This document shows, one piece after another, positions 26,536 through 35,628 of a DNA stretch of 64,000 nucleotides (positions within the stretch are counted from its first letter, which is position 1; each line of letters starts with the position of its first letter). Source of the stretch: Lachnospiraceae bacterium oral taxon 500 (GTDB lineage: Bacteria; Bacillota; Clostridia; Lachnospirales; Vallitaleaceae); contig CP027241.1 of NCBI GenBank assembly GCA_002999035.1, positions 1,491,001 to 1,555,000 of the forward strand, in the 5' to 3' direction. The notes under the pieces are model-generated. The model had not been told where the DNA came from, searched no databases, and was given only the letters and a program-made list of their open reading frames with translations. The position numbers and the translations under genes were made by a program.

Positions 26536-27321
26536 CTATAAATCCAGAAGCTTTTTATATTTACTAATATTCGGCTCTTTTCTGTCAATACACCATGCTC
26601 TTACCATCTCTTTTAATTCATTCTTATCTTTTATGAGAGTTTGATATAAAGCGCCATCTTTTTCAATCTCAAAAAAATAACCGGATATATCATTTGATTT
26701 GTTTTTGTAAAGGATATTCTTAAAAAATCCTTTTGACTTATAAGACGGGGTAGCTTGAACAAAGGTACTCTCCACACCGTCTGTTTCAAACCAAATTGTA
26801 ATAAATGCATTCTCTCTATTAGTTGTTCCTCTTTCTATGCTATCAAGAGTATCAATCACTCTCTCAATATTGTCAAGGTCGCATATCGTATCACCATGAC
26901 TCTCTGTTCTATATTTCAAAATTTCAATTCCTTTGCCGAAAATCGCATCATTACTTTGTATGTCATAAAAACCTACCTTGTATTCGTCGGCAATGCTTTT
27001 TATATATTCAAGAGCCTTCTCGGCAACGGAATAGGAAAATGCACAATACACCCCATGTTTTCCAAGACTATAGTCTGTTAGATGGTTTTCCGATTCTTCT
27101 GATGCATAAGCAATTTCATCAGGTGGTGCATATTCTCCGTTCATCGGTGGAAATTTCTCGAACATTTTTTTCGCCCACGAGGAGATAATATCAGAACACC
27201 CATTCAAAGAGTTATAGTCTTTATCTTCTGTATACTCTGTAAACTTCTCCTGATAAGAAAAAATGTCCAAAGAAGTATTGATACAACTTCTTCTCTCAAA
27301 AACAAATAAATCAAAACTCAT
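26536..27321 (-). CDS. hypothetical protein, MSFDLFVFE-type
   Basis: A 261-residue soluble acidic protein without signal peptide or membrane segments. The N-terminus MSFDLFVFE and the later YCAFSYSVAEKALEYIKSIADEY stretch resemble small cytosolic proteins often seen near toxin-immunity or phage-related loci, but the likeness is from memory and no motif proves it. It has its own promoter and terminator, and is clearly more AT-rich than the flanking genes, which fits horizontal acquisition. Function unknown. Confidence 0.6.
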   Translation of the reverse strand: MSFDLFVFERRSCINTSLDIFSYQEKFTEYTEDKDYNSLNGCSDIISSWAKKMFEKFPPMNGEYAPPDEIAYASEESENHLTDYSLGKHGVYCAFSYSVAEKALEYIKSIADEYKVGFYDIQSNDAIFGKGIEILKYRTESHGDTICDLDNIERVIDTLDSIERGTTNRENAFITIWFETDGVESTFVQATPSYKSKGFFKNILYKNKSNDISGYFFEIEKDGALYQTLIKDKNELKEMVRAWCIDRKEPNISKYKKLLDL

Positions 27322-27457
27322 ACCTTATCATTATCTCCATTCATATAAGTTGCTTATCTCTCCTCATGTTCCATAACTTTTATTTTACTCTATCAATTGC
27401 CCTAAATCTATTTCTTACTTCTCTAAAATTCGAATTTGTTTATTAATATTAACTAAT

Positions 27458-27486
27458 ATTATAGCATTTTTTAGGCGTTTTGTCTA
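27458..27486 (-). promoter_or_regulatory. promoter of the 261-residue protein gene
   Basis: Minus-strand TAGACA (27481-27486) and TATAAT (27458-27463) with a 17-base spacer. The region 27322-27975 has no intact gene. Confidence 0.6.
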
Positions 27487-27590
27487 CTTCCAGATTTTCT
27501 GCTCACTCACTACTATTTGCCCTTAGAATGTATTGCCTTTATGAGCTTATCTTGAAATGTTTCCTTGCTTTTTTGACATCTCGCTTATCT

Positions 27591-27749
27591 CTATAATGCT
27601 TTTTGGTCTTGAATGACTATATCGTCACAATACTCCTGACTTTTCAAAATGTGTGTTAGGGTTGCTTTATTCCAGTTATAGCGTTTTTTTATTCGGTTTT
27701 CTGTTTTTTGCCGTTCCTCCTTTTTTGTGTGTCTATATATCACTCCTGT
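27591..27749 (-). pseudogene. possible remnant of a site-specific recombinase or similar mobile-element gene
   Basis: A 52-codon open stretch on the minus strand contains RYNWNKATLTHILKSQEY, which resembles the segment of large serine recombinases where W-x-x-x-T-I-x-x-I-L-x-x-x-x-Y occurs. A different frame immediately after it continues with a basic stretch (YRDKRDVKKARKHFK). There is no start codon context. It reads as a decayed fragment; assignment is tentative. Confidence 0.25.
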
Positions 27750-27939
27750 TCAGTTAATATTATGCAACCCAGTTTTCGTACCAAGGTAAATAGGAATGAA
27801 TAGATTATCCGAAAATACTGAAATTTTGCTTTATACAGCAAGATCAGTTCAATATTGAATAATCCCCTAAGTTGCCATGAATGACATTTTTCTTTTTGCA
27901 AAGAGAGCGAAGAAAAACAAAACCAACGGTGGATTTGGT

Positions 27940-27968
27940 TTGACATTTGGCCGGGGCGTGCTTATAAT
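27940..27968 (+). promoter_or_regulatory. consensus promoter ahead of the winged-helix fragment
   Basis: Perfect TTGACA (27940-27945) and TATAAT (27963-27968) with 17 bases between them. The first in-frame ATG follows only eight bases after the -10, so translation would be leaderless or use a later start. Confidence 0.65.
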
Positions 27969-27975
27969 CTGTAGT

Positions 27976-28287
27976 ATGAAATATAATTTGCATCGGAGAG
28001 CAGCCGAAGCAGACAATAACAATGTGATTAATCCTAAGAAGTTTATAAAAACGGATGGTAACGTGACGAGTGCGACTAAAGGTGCGGCTGATATATCTGC
28101 TTTGTTTACTGATAGAGAGCACGAGATCATAGAAGCTATCAGAAAAAATCCTCAAATTACGCAAAAACAGCTTGGTGAAGCAACAGGAATTGCGGTGGGA
28201 ACAATCAAGCGATTGCTGCCCAAGATGCAGGCACAGAGAATCCTAAAAAAAATTGGCAGCCGCCGCTCGCGGGAATGGCGGGTTTAA
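27976..28287 (+). pseudogene. winged-helix fragment, probable C-terminal remnant of a larger regulator
   Basis: About 103 residues. The end forms a classic winged helix: TDREHEIIEAIRKNPQITQKQLGEATGIAVGTIKRLL..., with a final wing and a W-R-V end. This matches the C-terminal domain of AlbA/RecG-like ATP-binding regulators, which are normally 400-500 residues. The N-terminal part here is unrelated-looking and lacks a ribosome-binding site, so a truncated gene is the simplest reading. A functional small DNA-binding protein remains possible. Confidence 0.45.
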
Positions 28288-28331
28288 AACCATCGGCAAA
28301 AAGATATGGCGGTATAGGAAGGGAGCGGAAA

Positions 28332-29702
28332 ATGGATAAGGAAAGCGGCAAAGAGACAGTAAAAAATATAGAAAAATGGGCGGCGGCGGCCGAAGCCAAC
28401 ACCAAGATTCCAAATGAGCTTTATCCTAAGTTTGATGTCAAAAGGGGCTTGCGGGACAGCAACGGCAAAGGAGTTTTGGCGGGGCTGACCAATATCGGCG
28501 GAATTCATTCCTATTATGTGGATGAGGGCGAGATCGTGCCGGTTGACGGTGAGCTTTTTTACCGGGGCTACGATATCCGGCAGCTGGTGGATGGCTTTGT
28601 CCGGGAAGAGCGGTTTGGCTTTGAGGAAATCGTTTATTTGCTGCTAATGGGCAATTTGCCGAATCGGGCGGAATTAGAGGCTTTTCAGCAGGAATTAAGC
28701 GGCTGGCGGCAAAGGTTCCCGGAGGATTTTACTCGCGGCATTATTTTGAATATGCCCAGCCATTCGCTGATGAACAGCTTTGCCAGAAGCGTTTTATCAC
28801 TCCACAGCCTTGACCCGGATGCGGAAAGTGCTGAACCGGAAAAGGTACTGAAGCAGTGTATCCGACTGATTGCAATTTTTCCGATGCTGGCGGTGTACAG
28901 CTATTATGCGGCGGAGCATTATCACAAAGGGAAGAGCTTAGTCATTCACGCGCCTGAGGCCGGTTATTCAACGGCCGAAAACTTTTTGCACATGCTGCGC
29001 AAGGATAATCAGTTTACTCCAACGGAAGCGAGATTATTGGATATTTTGCTGGTACTGCACGCCGAGCATGGCGGCGGTAATAACTCCACCTTTACCGTCC
29101 ATGTTGTTTCATCTGCCGGAACCGATACCTATTCGGTTATAGCGGCGGCTTTAGGGGCGCTGAAAGGGACAAAGCACGGCGGCGCGAACAGCAAGACGCC
29201 ACAAATGATGAAGGACTTAAAGCAAAATGTTAAAGATTTGACGGACGAAGCGGAACTGGAGGCTTATTTGCAGGCGGTTTTGGATAAGAAAGCCTTTGAT
29301 CGGCAGGGTTTGATTTATGGGGTCGGGCATGCGGTTTATACCTTATCCGACCCCAGAGAAATATTACTGAAAAAATATGCGGCGGACTTGGCGGCGGAAA
29401 AAGGACGGGAAGAAGAGTTCCGGCTGTACCAGACAGTGGAACGGCTGGCGCCGCGGCTGGTCATGCAGCAAAAAGGTTTAAAAACGCCGGTAGCGGTTAA
29501 TGTTGATTTTTACAGCGGCTTGATTTATGATATGCTGGGCATTCCTGAGGAACTGCTGACACCGCTGTTTGCAGTGGCCCGGATTGCCGGCTGGTGTGCG
29601 CACCGGCTGGAGGAGTCAGTCAATCAAAGTAAAATCATTCGCCCGGCTTACAAAATGGTGGGCGAGCGCAAAGAGTATACGAAACTATCGAAAAGAGGTT
29701 AA
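28332..29702 (+). CDS. gltA: citrate synthase
   Basis: A 456-residue enzyme condensing acetyl-CoA and oxaloacetate. Catalytic residues are visible: first histidine in LVLHAEHGGGNNSTFT, second in LKGTKHGGANSK, the GVGHAVYTLSDPR segment, and the aspartate in NVDFYSGLIYDMLGIP. The longer N-terminus and length resemble the clostridial form in which citrate synthase feeds glutamate synthesis. Start at 28332 follows GGGAGCGG. It lies six bases before the aconitase gene; no isocitrate dehydrogenase gene follows. Confidence 0.93.
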   Translation: MDKESGKETVKNIEKWAAAAEANTKIPNELYPKFDVKRGLRDSNGKGVLAGLTNIGGIHSYYVDEGEIVPVDGELFYRGYDIRQLVDGFVREERFGFEEIVYLLLMGNLPNRAELEAFQQELSGWRQRFPEDFTRGIILNMPSHSLMNSFARSVLSLHSLDPDAESAEPEKVLKQCIRLIAIFPMLAVYSYYAAEHYHKGKSLVIHAPEAGYSTAENFLHMLRKDNQFTPTEARLLDILLVLHAEHGGGNNSTFTVHVVSSAGTDTYSVIAAALGALKGTKHGGANSKTPQMMKDLKQNVKDLTDEAELEAYLQAVLDKKAFDRQGLIYGVGHAVYTLSDPREILLKKYAADLAAEKGREEEFRLYQTVERLAPRLVMQQKGLKTPVAVNVDFYSGLIYDMLGIPEELLTPLFAVARIAGWCAHRLEESVNQSKIIRPAYKMVGERKEYTKLSKRG

Positions 29703-29707
29703 GGAAA

Positions 29708-32329
29708 ATGCTGGATAAGGAGAAATATCAAGCGGAATTAGAGGGCGGGCAGCACTATTTTGATATTGTCGGCTGGTGCGCAGCACATGAGGTCGATATT
29801 GATGAACTGCCGTTTTCGATTCGCTTATTATTGGAAAATAATTTGCGTCATTATGATGGGAAATACTTCACCGATGAATATTTGCGCCGGCTTTCCGGCT
29901 GGAGCAAGGGCTATGAGGCGAAAGAGGTTCCTTTTTTGCCGGGGAGGATTTTGCTGCAGGATTTAACCGGCGTACCGGCAGCGGTTGATTTGGCGGCCAT
30001 GCGCGAGAAAGCGGCGGCGATGGGGCTTGACCCGGCCGCTATATATCCGCGGATTCCGGTGGATTTGGTCATTGATCATTCTGTTTCCATGGATTATACC
30101 GGCACGCCCGAAGCGCTGGCTCAAAATGTGGAATTGGAGTTTGAGCGCAATGCCGAGCGCTATCGTTTTTTGAAATGGGCGGAAAATGCCCTGCCCAATT
30201 TTAAAGTACATGCACCGGGACAGGGAATTTGCCATCAGGTCAACTTGGAGCAAATCGCCGGCGTGGTGCTGGCTGATGACGGCCTGTGTTACCCGGATAC
30301 GGTTGTCGGCACGGACAGCCATACGACCATGATTAATGGTCTGGGCGTCTTGGGCTGGGGTGTCGGCGGTATTGAAGCGGAAGCGGCCATGCTGGGGCAG
30401 CCGATTTATTTGCTGAATCCCGAAGTTGTGGGAGTTGAGCTGACGGGGCGTTTGTCGGACGACGTAACGGCCACCGATTTGGTTTTATATTTGACGCATT
30501 TGCTGCGTAAAGTTAAGGTTGTAGGTAAGTTCGTTGAATATTTCGGGGAAGGCGCAGAGAGTTTAGGCGTAACCGACCGGGCAACCGTTGCCAATATGTC
30601 GCCGGAATACGGTGCGACTATGGGCTATTTTCCGGTTGATGAAAAAACATTGGATTATTTGCGCCTGACCGGCCGCACGTCCGGGCAAATCCGGCTGGTT
30701 GAAAATTACTGCCGGAAGAATAAGCTGTTCCGGGGAAAAGGCAGTCGTCAGCCGAAGTATACGCAGGTAGTGACAGTTGATTTAAGTGCCGTCCGGCCGG
30801 CTTTGGCCGGGCCGAAACGGCCGCAGGATCTGGTGCTGCTGGCGGAGACGAAGGCCAGCTTTGCTGCCGGTTATCCGCTGCGGACAGAGCCGCGACAGGC
30901 AGATGCGGCCACAGAAAAAAGCGGTACATTTACTTTGGCTAACGGCGATATTGTGTTGGCGGCAATTACCAGCTGCACCAATACCTCCAATCCGCAGGTT
31001 ATTTTGGGAGCGGGGCTTCTGGCTAAAAAAGCGGTTGCGGCCGGTTTACGGGTACCTGGTTATGTTAAGACCAGTTTTGCGCCGGGTTCTTTAGCTGTGA
31101 CCCGTTATCTGCAAAAGGCAGGTCTGCTGCCCTATTTGGAGAAGTTGGGCTTTGCTGTGGCCGGTTATGGCTGTGCCACTTGTATCGGCAACAGCGGGCC
31201 TTTATCCGAGGAAGTCAGTCGGCAGATCAAAGCCGGGGACTTGCAGGTGGTTGGCATTTTAAGCGGCAACCGAAACTTTGAGGGGCGGATTCATTCGCTG
31301 ATTCCGGCTAATTATCTGGCGTCGCCGCTTTTAGTGGTGGCTTTTGCTCTGGCCGGCCGAATTGATATTGATTTAACAACCGAACCGCTGGGCTTTACCG
31401 CAGAAAAGAAAGCGGTTTACTTTAAAGATATTTGCCCCAGCCGGGAAGAGATTGAGGAAGCCGTTAAGGCGGCAGTGCTGCCGGAGTTTTTCCGTGAGAA
31501 TGCCAGCGCCTTTACCGAAAAATGGCAGGCGCTGTCGGGTAAAAACACGCCGCTTTATCCCTGGGAGCCGGATTCAACCTATGTCCGCCTGCCCGACTTT
31601 TTTGACCGTCTGCCGCAGACAGGACAAGCACTTTGCTTTTTGGAGAAAGCCAAAGTGTTGGGCGTTTTGGGCGATTCGATAACAACGGATCATATTTCCC
31701 CGGCGGGCAGTATTGCACTGGATAGCCCGGCTGCCCGATATTTGACCGAACATGGCACGGCGCCGGCTGATTTTAACTCCTACGGCTCACGGCGCGGCAA
31801 TCATGAAGTGATGATGCGGGGAACTTTTGCCAATATCCGTCTGCGGAATCAAATGGCAGGTGGCAAAATCGGTGGCTACACCATGAAAGATGGGAGATTG
31901 TTGTCGATTTATGACGCGGCGATGGAGTATCAAAAAGAAGGAACGCCGCTGATTATGCTGGCCGGCAAGGAGTACGGTACCGGCAGCAGCCGGGACTGGG
32001 CGGCCAAGGGGCCGTTGCTGCTGGGGGTCAAGGCGGTCATTGCCGAAAGCTTTGAACGGATTCATCGCAGTAATTTGCTGGGCATGGGCATTTTGCCTTT
32101 GGAGTTTTTAGAAGGGGAATCGGCGGCAGGGCTTGGACTTAGCGGTACAGAGGAATATACCATTTGCCTGACCGGCGGCTGGCAGCCGAATGTACTTTTG
32201 CAGGTTGAGGCAGCGGGCGAGGGCAACCGGAAAAGCTTTGCAGTCAGAAGCCGGCTGGATAATGAAATCGAAATCGAATACTTTTTAAACGGCGGGATTT
32301 TAAATACGGTGTTATTGGGCTTATCATAG
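29708..32329 (+). CDS. acnA: aconitate hydratase
   Basis: An 873-residue [4Fe-4S] enzyme converting citrate to isocitrate. Cluster ligands are C423 (TSCTNTSNP), C489 and C492 (GYGCATCIGN). Other signatures are GTDSHTTMINGLGVLGWGVGGIEAE and, in the C-terminal swivel domain, GDSITTDHISPAG and GTGSSRDWAAKGP. Domain order and length fit the AcnA/IRP type. It is co-transcribed with citrate synthase. Confidence 0.95.
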   Translation: MLDKEKYQAELEGGQHYFDIVGWCAAHEVDIDELPFSIRLLLENNLRHYDGKYFTDEYLRRLSGWSKGYEAKEVPFLPGRILLQDLTGVPAAVDLAAMREKAAAMGLDPAAIYPRIPVDLVIDHSVSMDYTGTPEALAQNVELEFERNAERYRFLKWAENALPNFKVHAPGQGICHQVNLEQIAGVVLADDGLCYPDTVVGTDSHTTMINGLGVLGWGVGGIEAEAAMLGQPIYLLNPEVVGVELTGRLSDDVTATDLVLYLTHLLRKVKVVGKFVEYFGEGAESLGVTDRATVANMSPEYGATMGYFPVDEKTLDYLRLTGRTSGQIRLVENYCRKNKLFRGKGSRQPKYTQVVTVDLSAVRPALAGPKRPQDLVLLAETKASFAAGYPLRTEPRQADAATEKSGTFTLANGDIVLAAITSCTNTSNPQVILGAGLLAKKAVAAGLRVPGYVKTSFAPGSLAVTRYLQKAGLLPYLEKLGFAVAGYGCATCIGNSGPLSEEVSRQIKAGDLQVVGILSGNRNFEGRIHSLIPANYLASPLLVVAFALAGRIDIDLTTEPLGFTAEKKAVYFKDICPSREEIEEAVKAAVLPEFFRENASAFTEKWQALSGKNTPLYPWEPDSTYVRLPDFFDRLPQTGQALCFLEKAKVLGVLGDSITTDHISPAGSIALDSPAARYLTEHGTAPADFNSYGSRRGNHEVMMRGTFANIRLRNQMAGGKIGGYTMKDGRLLSIYDAAMEYQKEGTPLIMLAGKEYGTGSSRDWAAKGPLLLGVKAVIAESFERIHRSNLLGMGILPLEFLEGESAAGLGLSGTEEYTICLTGGWQPNVLLQVEAAGEGNRKSFAVRSRLDNEIEIEYFLNGGILNTVLLGLS

Positions 32330-32488
32330 CACATACGGAATCTTTGAACTGGTAAGCTGCGGGTAAAGTATGAGCAAGGGTTTCCCCGATGAGGGAAGGG
32401 GCTGGATAGAAAGCCGGGAGTTGCTTTCGCATTTTCGTTTGACATCGCATGAAAGAGCAATAGGAAAATCAGTAGAAACGGAGCAAAT

Positions 32489-33571
32489 ATGAAAAAAGAC
32501 TTGGATTATGATATTGTCATTGTTGGAGCGGGGCCGGCCGGAGCGACCTTGGCCCGGCTGCTGCCGGATTCTTACCGGGTGCTGCTGCTGGATAAAAAGC
32601 CGCTGGCGGAGGCGGACTGGCCGATGAAATGCTGCGGCGGACTGTTGTCGGAAAGCGCCCAAAAGGTAATGGCCGAGATGAACTTAAACTTGCCGACGGA
32701 GGTGCTGATTCAGCCGCAGACCTTTGTGCTGCGGGTGATGGATTTAAATTATCCGCTGGAACGCAGCTATCAGAAGCGTTATTACAATATGGACCGGGGA
32801 AAGTTTGAACAATGGCTGGTCAGCCTGGTTCCGGATACCGTAGAAAAAAGAGGCGGCTATGCTGTTAAGGACTTTCACCGCTGCCTGCAAGGAGTTGAAC
32901 TGGTTATAAAAAATCGGGCTAACGGTGAGGAGAAAAGAATCCGCAGCCGGATGGTAGCGGCGGCGGACGGGGCAAGTTCCGTTTTCCGTCATAAGCTCTA
33001 TAAAAACTGTGATGATCCGCGCTATGTGTCGATTCAGGAATGGTATGAAAATACGGGCGGGATTGATTATTATGCGGCGATTGTTGACGAGCAGGTGACG
33101 GATTTTTATTCTTGGCTGATTCCCAAAGGGAATGCCGTGATTTTGGGCGGCGCGTTTCGGCAGGATAAAACGCTGGGGAGTCCCAGCGACTGCTTTTTAC
33201 GGCTGAAAGAAGGCCTAATGGCCAGAGGGCTGTTGCTTGGAGAGAGGCTTCGCCGCGAGGGCTGTGAGCTGCTGCGGCCGGTTAATAACCGGATGATGAC
33301 CGGAAACCGCAAGATTGCCCTATTGGGGGAAGCGGCCGGCTTTATCAGCCCCAGTTCGGCCGAGGGTTTCAGCTATGCCTTTCGCTCGGCTTTGGGCTTG
33401 GCGGAAGCCATTAAAGCGCGCGGTATAGAGAACTTTGCCGGACAATACGCTGCCGCCTGCCGGCCGCTGAGAAGGAATATTTGGCTTAGAAATGTTAAGG
33501 CTTGGGGAATGTATCATCCGCTGACCCGCAGGGCTGCGCTGCGCAGCGGCTTCGGGGCGCTGAAAGGATAA
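32489..33571 (+). CDS. FAD-dependent oxidoreductase, geranylgeranyl reductase family
   Basis: A 360-residue flavoprotein. It has the dinucleotide-binding GAGPAGATLARLL fold at residues 12-24, an early MKCCGGLLSESA stretch typical of the geranylgeranyl reductase superfamily, and the second FAD motif near IALLGEAAGFISPSSAEGFSYAFRSAL (about 275-300). Members reduce isoprenoid double bonds or act on polyketide-like substrates; the substrate here is unknown. A 159-base gap separates it from aconitase, so it may have its own promoter. Confidence 0.8.
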   Translation: MKKDLDYDIVIVGAGPAGATLARLLPDSYRVLLLDKKPLAEADWPMKCCGGLLSESAQKVMAEMNLNLPTEVLIQPQTFVLRVMDLNYPLERSYQKRYYNMDRGKFEQWLVSLVPDTVEKRGGYAVKDFHRCLQGVELVIKNRANGEEKRIRSRMVAAADGASSVFRHKLYKNCDDPRYVSIQEWYENTGGIDYYAAIVDEQVTDFYSWLIPKGNAVILGGAFRQDKTLGSPSDCFLRLKEGLMARGLLLGERLRREGCELLRPVNNRMMTGNRKIALLGEAAGFISPSSAEGFSYAFRSALGLAEAIKARGIENFAGQYAAACRPLRRNIWLRNVKAWGMYHPLTRRAALRSGFGALKG

Positions 33572-33855
33572 GAAAAAGAAATTAAAAAAACTTAAAATAG
33601 AGAAAATTAAGCTAAAAAACGGGAATGTTTATTTTGAAAATTTACCGGCAAAAGAATTTATCATTTTTTATTTGTTTTTTCTTAAAAAAAGAATATAATA
33701 TAGATGTCAACAAAGATTATATTATATTTTAATAGGCTCTCGGAATCTTGAGCCTGCCGCTCAAGATTTCTCGGTCGGAGGAAGGCTGAAAAGTAAATAT
33801 TATCCAGAACAGTACAGACGAAGGATAAGATTTGAAAAAATGGCGTATTTTAATA
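33572..33855. other. AT-rich non-coding interval before the IS element
   Basis: No gene. A perfect TATAAT occurs at 33694-33699 and a nine-base palindrome ATCTTGAGC/GCTCAAGAT lies near 33748-33770. Confidence 0.4.
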
Positions 33856-35503
33856 GACCATGAGTCAGAAATGGGGTATACTGGTAGTGCTTATTCAGTT
33901 AAGCGGCTTGCGCAAAGAGATCTTTTAAGTGGGATGACTTTGGCAAGTCCCATGCATCAAGATGTTGACACATCATGATGGCGAAGAGGCGGCAGTACCA
34001 CAATTTAGTAGTGCGGTGTCTGCCGTCTTCTAATTTGTAGTCTATCTTTTCCCTCTTATTACAGCGTTCGGAAGATGTTCTTGCATTGTATTCGGCTTTC
34101 CATTTTTTGCTGCTGCGCGGCGGATCGTTAAAAAGCCTTGGGTTATCTTTCAAAACAAGGTGGACGGTACGGCCATACTTCGCATCCGAGCAAGGATGTT
34201 CACACGTGCAGGCTGGGATTCCACCGACAAAGCTGATTTTGGGGCATTTGAATTTCATACGGCCCTTTGCGTTCTCCGTGCCATCGCGGCGCATACGGAA
34301 ACCTTCTTTGCAAACAGGGACGCCATCAGAATCTATCGTGAAGTCATCTTTGTAAACCGGAGGGTGTCCGCCTTTGCCATTGAGGTCAATGAAAGGTTGG
34401 ATCCCCTGCTCGCGGCAGTACTCGTAGTATGCCATTGCATCATGGGCAGAATCCAGAAGGAGCTTGTTGACGTGGACGTCCGGGAGATACTGTTTCATGG
34501 AAAACCAGTTATACAGGAAGCCATGCGAGTCATGCCGTGAGGCAGGACTCAGGAAAGGGAAAAGGGGGAGATCGTTTTTGGAGTCGGAGGCCGTAAGCAT
34601 GTAAAGGCTATATCCGAAGTAATAGCGATCTCTGTGGGAATCCCATCCGATATTACAATCCGGTTGATGGTAAATGCGGCTGCATGAACAGTCACGGATG
34701 CCTTTTTTCAGGCAGTTGCAGATACGTGTTTTGCGTTCTTTGGCGGCTGTATAAACGGGGGTGCCGTCACCGGAAATGGCGAGATTGTTAAAATCGATTC
34801 GCCCATTTTCGGCGGAGAGATTCAGGAACTGAGATTGGAAGATTTCAAACAGGCGTGCAGCTGGGGCGAAATCCTGCGGAGGCTGAATACCGAACTGTTC
34901 CAGAAGGTCATATACCGTCACTTTTTCTGCCGGTGCCGCTTTCTCCCCCTTCTTCTTTGGCTTTTTCGGCTTTTCCTTTGGTGGGTGGAGAGGGTTGGAA
35001 ATGTTGTTTTTCTCCGACAGCCATAAGTGCTTCATAAAGTCATAAAAGGTACCGGTGCCGGGAGTATCTCCGACAGGAAATCCGGAAAGGATGGCATACA
35101 GGTGGTTTTGCTTCAGGCAGGAAGCCCAGGAAGTCAGGGAAGGGACCTTAAACTTCATGGAAAGCAGGTAAGAACGCAGCATATCAGAAGGAAGCCGTGG
35201 CTTAGGACCAAAGACAGAGTAACGATCCAGCATGATTTGATCTACCGAGGAGAGATCCAACCCCCAGAACTGTTCGAGCACGTCCCAGGTAGAGGAGTCA
35301 AAAGCAACATCGGCATCAGGATAATATTTACGAAGTTGAATCAGAACGCGATTCTGATAGGTGGCATGGCCGCCAGTGTTAATTGGTTTCAAAATGTGCA
35401 CCTCCAATCAAGAGTGAATTTGCTTTTTAATTGAAGGGCGCGCCTCGCTTCCTCTGCGAGGCGATATCAGCAAGGCGCGCCGCACATTTTTGGCCTCGTG
35501 TCA
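33856..35503 (-). mobile_element. insertion sequence, IS4 superfamily (boundaries approximate)
   Basis: The transposase gene is flanked by a candidate pair of imperfect terminal inverted repeats: GACCATGAGTCAGAAATGG at 33856-33874 and, on the opposite strand, GACACGAGGCCAAAAATGTG near 35484-35503. About two thirds of positions agree when one gap is allowed. The implied size (about 1.65 kb) suits the group. No obvious target duplication was found, so the ends remain uncertain. The right end contains a strong CGCCTCGC/GCGAGGCG hairpin. Confidence 0.5.
33899..35407 (-). CDS. transposase, IS4-superfamily DDE type
   Basis: A 502-residue transposase. The DDE residues are placeable: first D in ISGDGTPVY, second in LLLDSAHD, and the E within an exact Y-(2)-R-(3)-E-(6)-K signature, YNARTSSERCNKREK, near residue 450, which defines the IS4-like fold. 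A cysteine-rich insertion (CNCLKKGIRDCSCSRIYHQPDC and CTCEHPC) may bind zinc. A proline/lysine-rich linker lies near 145-160. The reading frame is intact, so the element may still be active. Confidence 0.85.
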   Translation of the reverse strand: MEVHILKPINTGGHATYQNRVLIQLRKYYPDADVAFDSSTWDVLEQFWGLDLSSVDQIMLDRYSVFGPKPRLPSDMLRSYLLSMKFKVPSLTSWASCLKQNHLYAILSGFPVGDTPGTGTFYDFMKHLWLSEKNNISNPLHPPKEKPKKPKKKGEKAAPAEKVTVYDLLEQFGIQPPQDFAPAARLFEIFQSQFLNLSAENGRIDFNNLAISGDGTPVYTAAKERKTRICNCLKKGIRDCSCSRIYHQPDCNIGWDSHRDRYYFGYSLYMLTASDSKNDLPLFPFLSPASRHDSHGFLYNWFSMKQYLPDVHVNKLLLDSAHDAMAYYEYCREQGIQPFIDLNGKGGHPPVYKDDFTIDSDGVPVCKEGFRMRRDGTENAKGRMKFKCPKISFVGGIPACTCEHPCSDAKYGRTVHLVLKDNPRLFNDPPRSSKKWKAEYNARTSSERCNKREKIDYKLEDGRHRTTKLWYCRLFAIMMCQHLDAWDLPKSSHLKDLFAQAA

Positions 35504-35628
35504 AGAGTTTTTTTGAAAAACCGATGAAAAAACGTGGGGGAATTTAAAAAATGGAACATCTGAAAGCCAGAATTTATGCGGCTCAGAGATTCCGAGAGTC
35601 TATTTTTATATTAAAGGAGAAATTGAAA

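Noticed and set aside
27844-28164. Minus-strand frames opposite the winged-helix fragment
   Set aside because: They are antisense to a recognisable winged-helix domain and have no ribosome-binding site or family likeness.
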